DNA from: Candidatus Zipacnadia bacterium
GTDB lineage: Bacteria > Armatimonadota > Zipacnadia > Zipacnadales > Zipacnadaceae
NCBI GenBank assembly: GCA_029821415.1
Contig: JALGTJ010000135.1
Span: 1 to 8,008 of the forward strand
Direction: 5' to 3'
DNA: 8,008 bases
Both the position numbers and the translations under genes were made by a program. Below are positions 6,437 through 8,008 of this stretch, piece after piece (the first letter of the stretch is position 1; each line of letters opens with the position of its first letter). The notes beneath the pieces were generated by a model. It saw only the letters and a list, made by a program, of their open reading frames with translations. It searched no databases and was not told the DNA's origin.

Positions 6437-6796
6437 GTAAGGATGGATGGGCAACTGGAGAACTTCGTTCGCAGCCTGCAGGGTGACGGGGAGCTCGGCA
6501 AGATGTAGACCGTAAGGACGACAGGCCGGCTGGAGATGAGCAGGCGTACGGTAGTGAGTGGCGAAACCGATATCGTTCTGTTCAAGATGTGCAGCCAGCG
6601 ATTGCCGCTCCGGAGTACGGATGGTATAGAGGTGATAGACGTGCTCGGCCTGCGGAGCGACTGCCGGCGTGGTGATGGGCAGGTCGGCCAGTGCCTCGTC
6701 ATATATTGCAGCTAACTCGCGCCGTCGCTGGTTGCCCCACTGTAGCTTCTCTATCTTGACATTAAGGATAGCTGCTTGAACTTCGTCCAGGCGACT
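6341..6796 (-). pseudogene. DegT/DnrJ aminotransferase, C-terminal fragment
   Basis: 151 codons carrying the C-terminal small domain of a DegT/DnrJ/EryC1 (sugar aminotransferase) enzyme. SRLDEVQAAIL starts the fragment (family form: YNSRLDELQAA). It continues with RRRELAAIYDEALADLP, HVYHLYTIRTPER, HYRTPAHLQPAC and QIEYVAETVRAFF near the end. It lies in a different frame from the middle fragment, with the usual 'Q-R/G-x-Y-x-H-x-x-x-G-Y-N' loop (about 14 residues) absent between them. The residues after RAFFA and the stop TAG (6341-6343) lie inside the antisense protease frame, so the true stop may also be gone. Confidence 0.8.
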
Positions 6797-7245
6797 TAGC
6801 CATGATTGCGCAGCAGTCGTATCTGCTCAGCCAGTTTGTCATCGCTGGTAGTAATAATTCCCCCTTCGCCATAGCCACTGAGGTTCTTGCTCATATAGAA
6901 GCTAAAGATACCGCAATCCCCGAGGCTACCGACGGCCTCTCCCCCATACCTGGCCAGATGGGCCTGCGCGCAGTCTTCAATCACTTTCAAGTTATGCTCG
7001 CCGGCAACGCTATTGATAGTTGCCATATCCGCCGGATGGCCGTATACGTGAACCGGTATTATCGCCCGCGTGCGAGGAGTAATTGCCCGTTCCAGCAGTT
7101 CGGGATTGAGGCAGTAGTGATCTGACTCAATGTCTACCAGAACCGGCTGAGCCCCGACCAGCACGATGGCTTCAATGGTAGCAATAAATGTCCAGCCAAC
7201 TGTGATGACCTCGTCACCGGAGCCAATACCTAGCGCCTTCAGCGC
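6796..7245 (-). pseudogene. DegT/DnrJ aminotransferase, middle fragment (PLP core)
   Basis: 149 codons with the pyridoxal-phosphate core of a DegT/DnrJ/EryC1 aminotransferase. These enzymes transfer an amino group from glutamate to a keto-sugar nucleotide during synthesis of amino sugars for O-antigen, glycans or antibiotics. Visible are ALKALGIGSGDEVIT, ATIEAIVLVGAQPVLVDI, ITPRTRAIIPVHVYGHPADM, the IEDCAQAH motif whose Asp contacts the pyridine nitrogen, and SFYMSKNLSGYGEGG with the Schiff-base lysine. It ends LLRNHG and then TAA (6796-6798), exactly where the family continues. The preceding roughly 45 residues (SGRFILGPEV... through the SGTDAL phosphate-binding motif) are missing. A GTG at 7164 opens an internal frame but is not a real start. 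Together the three fragments give about 329 residues, against roughly 370-390 for an intact enzyme. Confidence 0.85.
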
Positions 7246-7328
7246 CTGATAGCCTCGTCAATTGCTTCAGTTATCTGAGGCTTAAGCGCTGAGTACTCGG
7301 CTTTCAAATCCATCAGGGGAACATGCAC
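7239..7328 (-). pseudogene. DegT/DnrJ aminotransferase, N-terminal fragment
   Basis: The first 29 codons of the aminotransferase: (M)HVPLMDLKAEYSALKPQI, then TEAIDEAIRR and an immediate TGA at 7239-7241. VPLxDLKAxY is the standard N-terminus of the family. The start is GTG 7326-7328, chosen because GGAGG (7337-7341) stands 8 nt upstream; the frame stays open back to 7478 but that part is not conserved. It follows the RelA/SpoT gene on the same strand after 152 bp. The three fragments use all three minus frames. Confidence 0.75.
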
Positions 7329-7348
7329 CAATGATACCTCCGGCCCAA

Positions 7349-7364
7349 AGATATGGGAATATCT
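7349..7364. repeat. short palindrome upstream of aminotransferase
   Basis: AGATAT (7349-7354), GGGA loop, ATATCT (7359-7364), 8 bp before the GGAGG of the aminotransferase. It could be an operator or a small leader hairpin. The rest of the 152-bp gap between RelA/SpoT and the aminotransferase (7329-7480) shows no convincing promoter, terminator or gene. Confidence 0.3.
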
Positions 7365-7480
7365 CCAGTGCCCCGTCGCCCAAGTTCCTCGGCATATCTT
7401 AGCATTTAGAACGACAAAGCGGGGAAAAGTTGCACGGGCTCCCAGTAGATCTGAACTGATTAGCCGCGCAGGACGCAAGG

Positions 7481-8008
7481 CTATTGCGGCTTCTCCTCAA
7501 CAGCGGGCAGTTGCCGGACGCTGATAACATCAATCAACTTCTGGAGGCGGTCCGTCAGACGATCCAGGTCCTGGCGGCTGGCGATGTCCAGGGTCAATCG
7601 CAGGCGAGCGAACTCGCGGCCTTCAGCGTTGGCCTGGGCGGCTACGATGTTGATATCACAGTCACTAACAATAGCCGTTATGTGCGATAACAGGCCGACT
7701 CGATCAGAGGCGAGGATTTCCAGGCAGACACGGAACCGGGCCTTGCTGTCACCTGTCGCCCAATCAAGGCTAACCAACCGCTCAGGGCAGTCTCGGCGAT
7801 GCACACTAAGCCCCGACCCTCGGGTGACATAGCCAACAATTTCGTCACCGGGCAGAGGGTTACAGCACCGCGCCAGGCGGCATTCCAGGCCACGGATTCC
7901 GTCGACCGAAACCAGCATCGCCTCATCGGCGGGCGCTGCAGCAGGTGTCTCCGGCAGACTCAGCTCAACCTCTTCGGTCAGTGTTCGCGGGCGCCGGTCA
8001 AGCCCCTG
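7481..8008 (-). CDS. RelA/SpoT-type (p)ppGpp synthetase/hydrolase, C-terminus only
   Basis: The last 175 residues of a long RelA/SpoT homolog (full proteins are about 700-780 residues), which makes or degrades the stringent-response alarmone (p)ppGpp. Seen are the zinc-finger/conserved-cysteine domain (about residues 36-76 of the visible part: CRLARCCNPLPGDEIVGY with C48/C49, and VHRRDC with D73/C74) and a C-terminal ACT domain (about 91-167: DRVGLLSHITAIVSDCDINI). The frame is open to the window edge, so the HD, synthetase and TGS domains lie outside, and whether the enzyme is bifunctional (Rel), RelA or SpoT cannot be told. Residues 1-30 are a low-conservation Pro/Ala/Glu linker. The stop is TAG at 7481-7483. 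It appears intact, unlike the gene downstream. Confidence 0.93.
   Translation of the reverse strand, partial: QGLDRRPRTLTEEVELSLPETPAAAPADEAMLVSVDGIRGLECRLARCCNPLPGDEIVGYVTRGSGLSVHRRDCPERLVSLDWATGDSKARFRVCLEILASDRVGLLSHITAIVSDCDINIVAAQANAEGREFARLRLTLDIASRQDLDRLTDRLQKLIDVISVRQLPAVEEKPQ

Noticed and set aside
6277..7250. Intron or intein interrupting the aminotransferase or protease
   Set aside because: The fragments abut directly with sequence missing, not inserted, at every junction.

Overview
The window is bacterial, moderately GC-rich DNA with tightly packed genes. A ribosomal protein S20 gene, a RelA/SpoT-type ppGpp enzyme, Shine-Dalgarno motifs and a consensus sigma-70 promoter all point to Bacteria. 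The secreted subtilase, with fibronectin III repeats, 'GWxLLGNP'-type beta modules and a C-terminal FlgD-like Ig fold, resembles proteins of poorly cultured lineages such as Armatimonadota or FCB-group candidate phyla. That placement is inference and weak.

Layout. 2-1248 (+): the 3' part of a YkuE-type metallophosphoesterase, translationally coupled to a stand-alone PqqD-like protein. 1331-1600 (-): rpsT, convergent with pqqD-like. 1601-2111: about 510 bp with no convincing protein gene. It holds a perfect TTGACA-N17-TATAAT promoter pointing left, then a dense series of stems that fold into two multibranch domains, then the extended -10 promoter of rpsT and a hairpin at the predicted 5' end of rpsT mRNA. 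I read this as a candidate structured non-coding RNA (or very long structured rpsT leader) of about 300-350 nt that matches no family I can recognise. 2112-3050 (-): a SAM-dependent methyltransferase with an N-terminal zinc-ribbon (Trm112-like) domain. 3051-3246: the divergent intergenic region, with an 11-bp inverted repeat. 3247-6436 (+): a secreted S8 protease, broken into two frames. 6341-7328 (-): a DegT/DnrJ/EryC1-type PLP aminotransferase, broken into three frames. 7481-8008 (-): the C-terminus of a RelA/SpoT protein.

The second striking feature is damage. Between about 4.1 and 7.3 kb five junctions appear to lack sequence: an in-frame loss in the subtilase catalytic domain, a frameshifting loss between its second Fn3 repeat and its C-terminal half, an antisense fusion of the protease and aminotransferase 3' ends, and two frameshifting losses in the aminotransferase. 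All genes to the left look intact. Either this is a decaying region or the assembly has collapsed here; the sequence alone cannot decide.

Functionally the genes do not form one pathway. RelA/SpoT and rpsT are growth-control and translation genes. The methyltransferase, aminotransferase and protease look like cell-envelope or accessory functions, and the phosphoesterase/PqqD pair is a small operon of unknown role.
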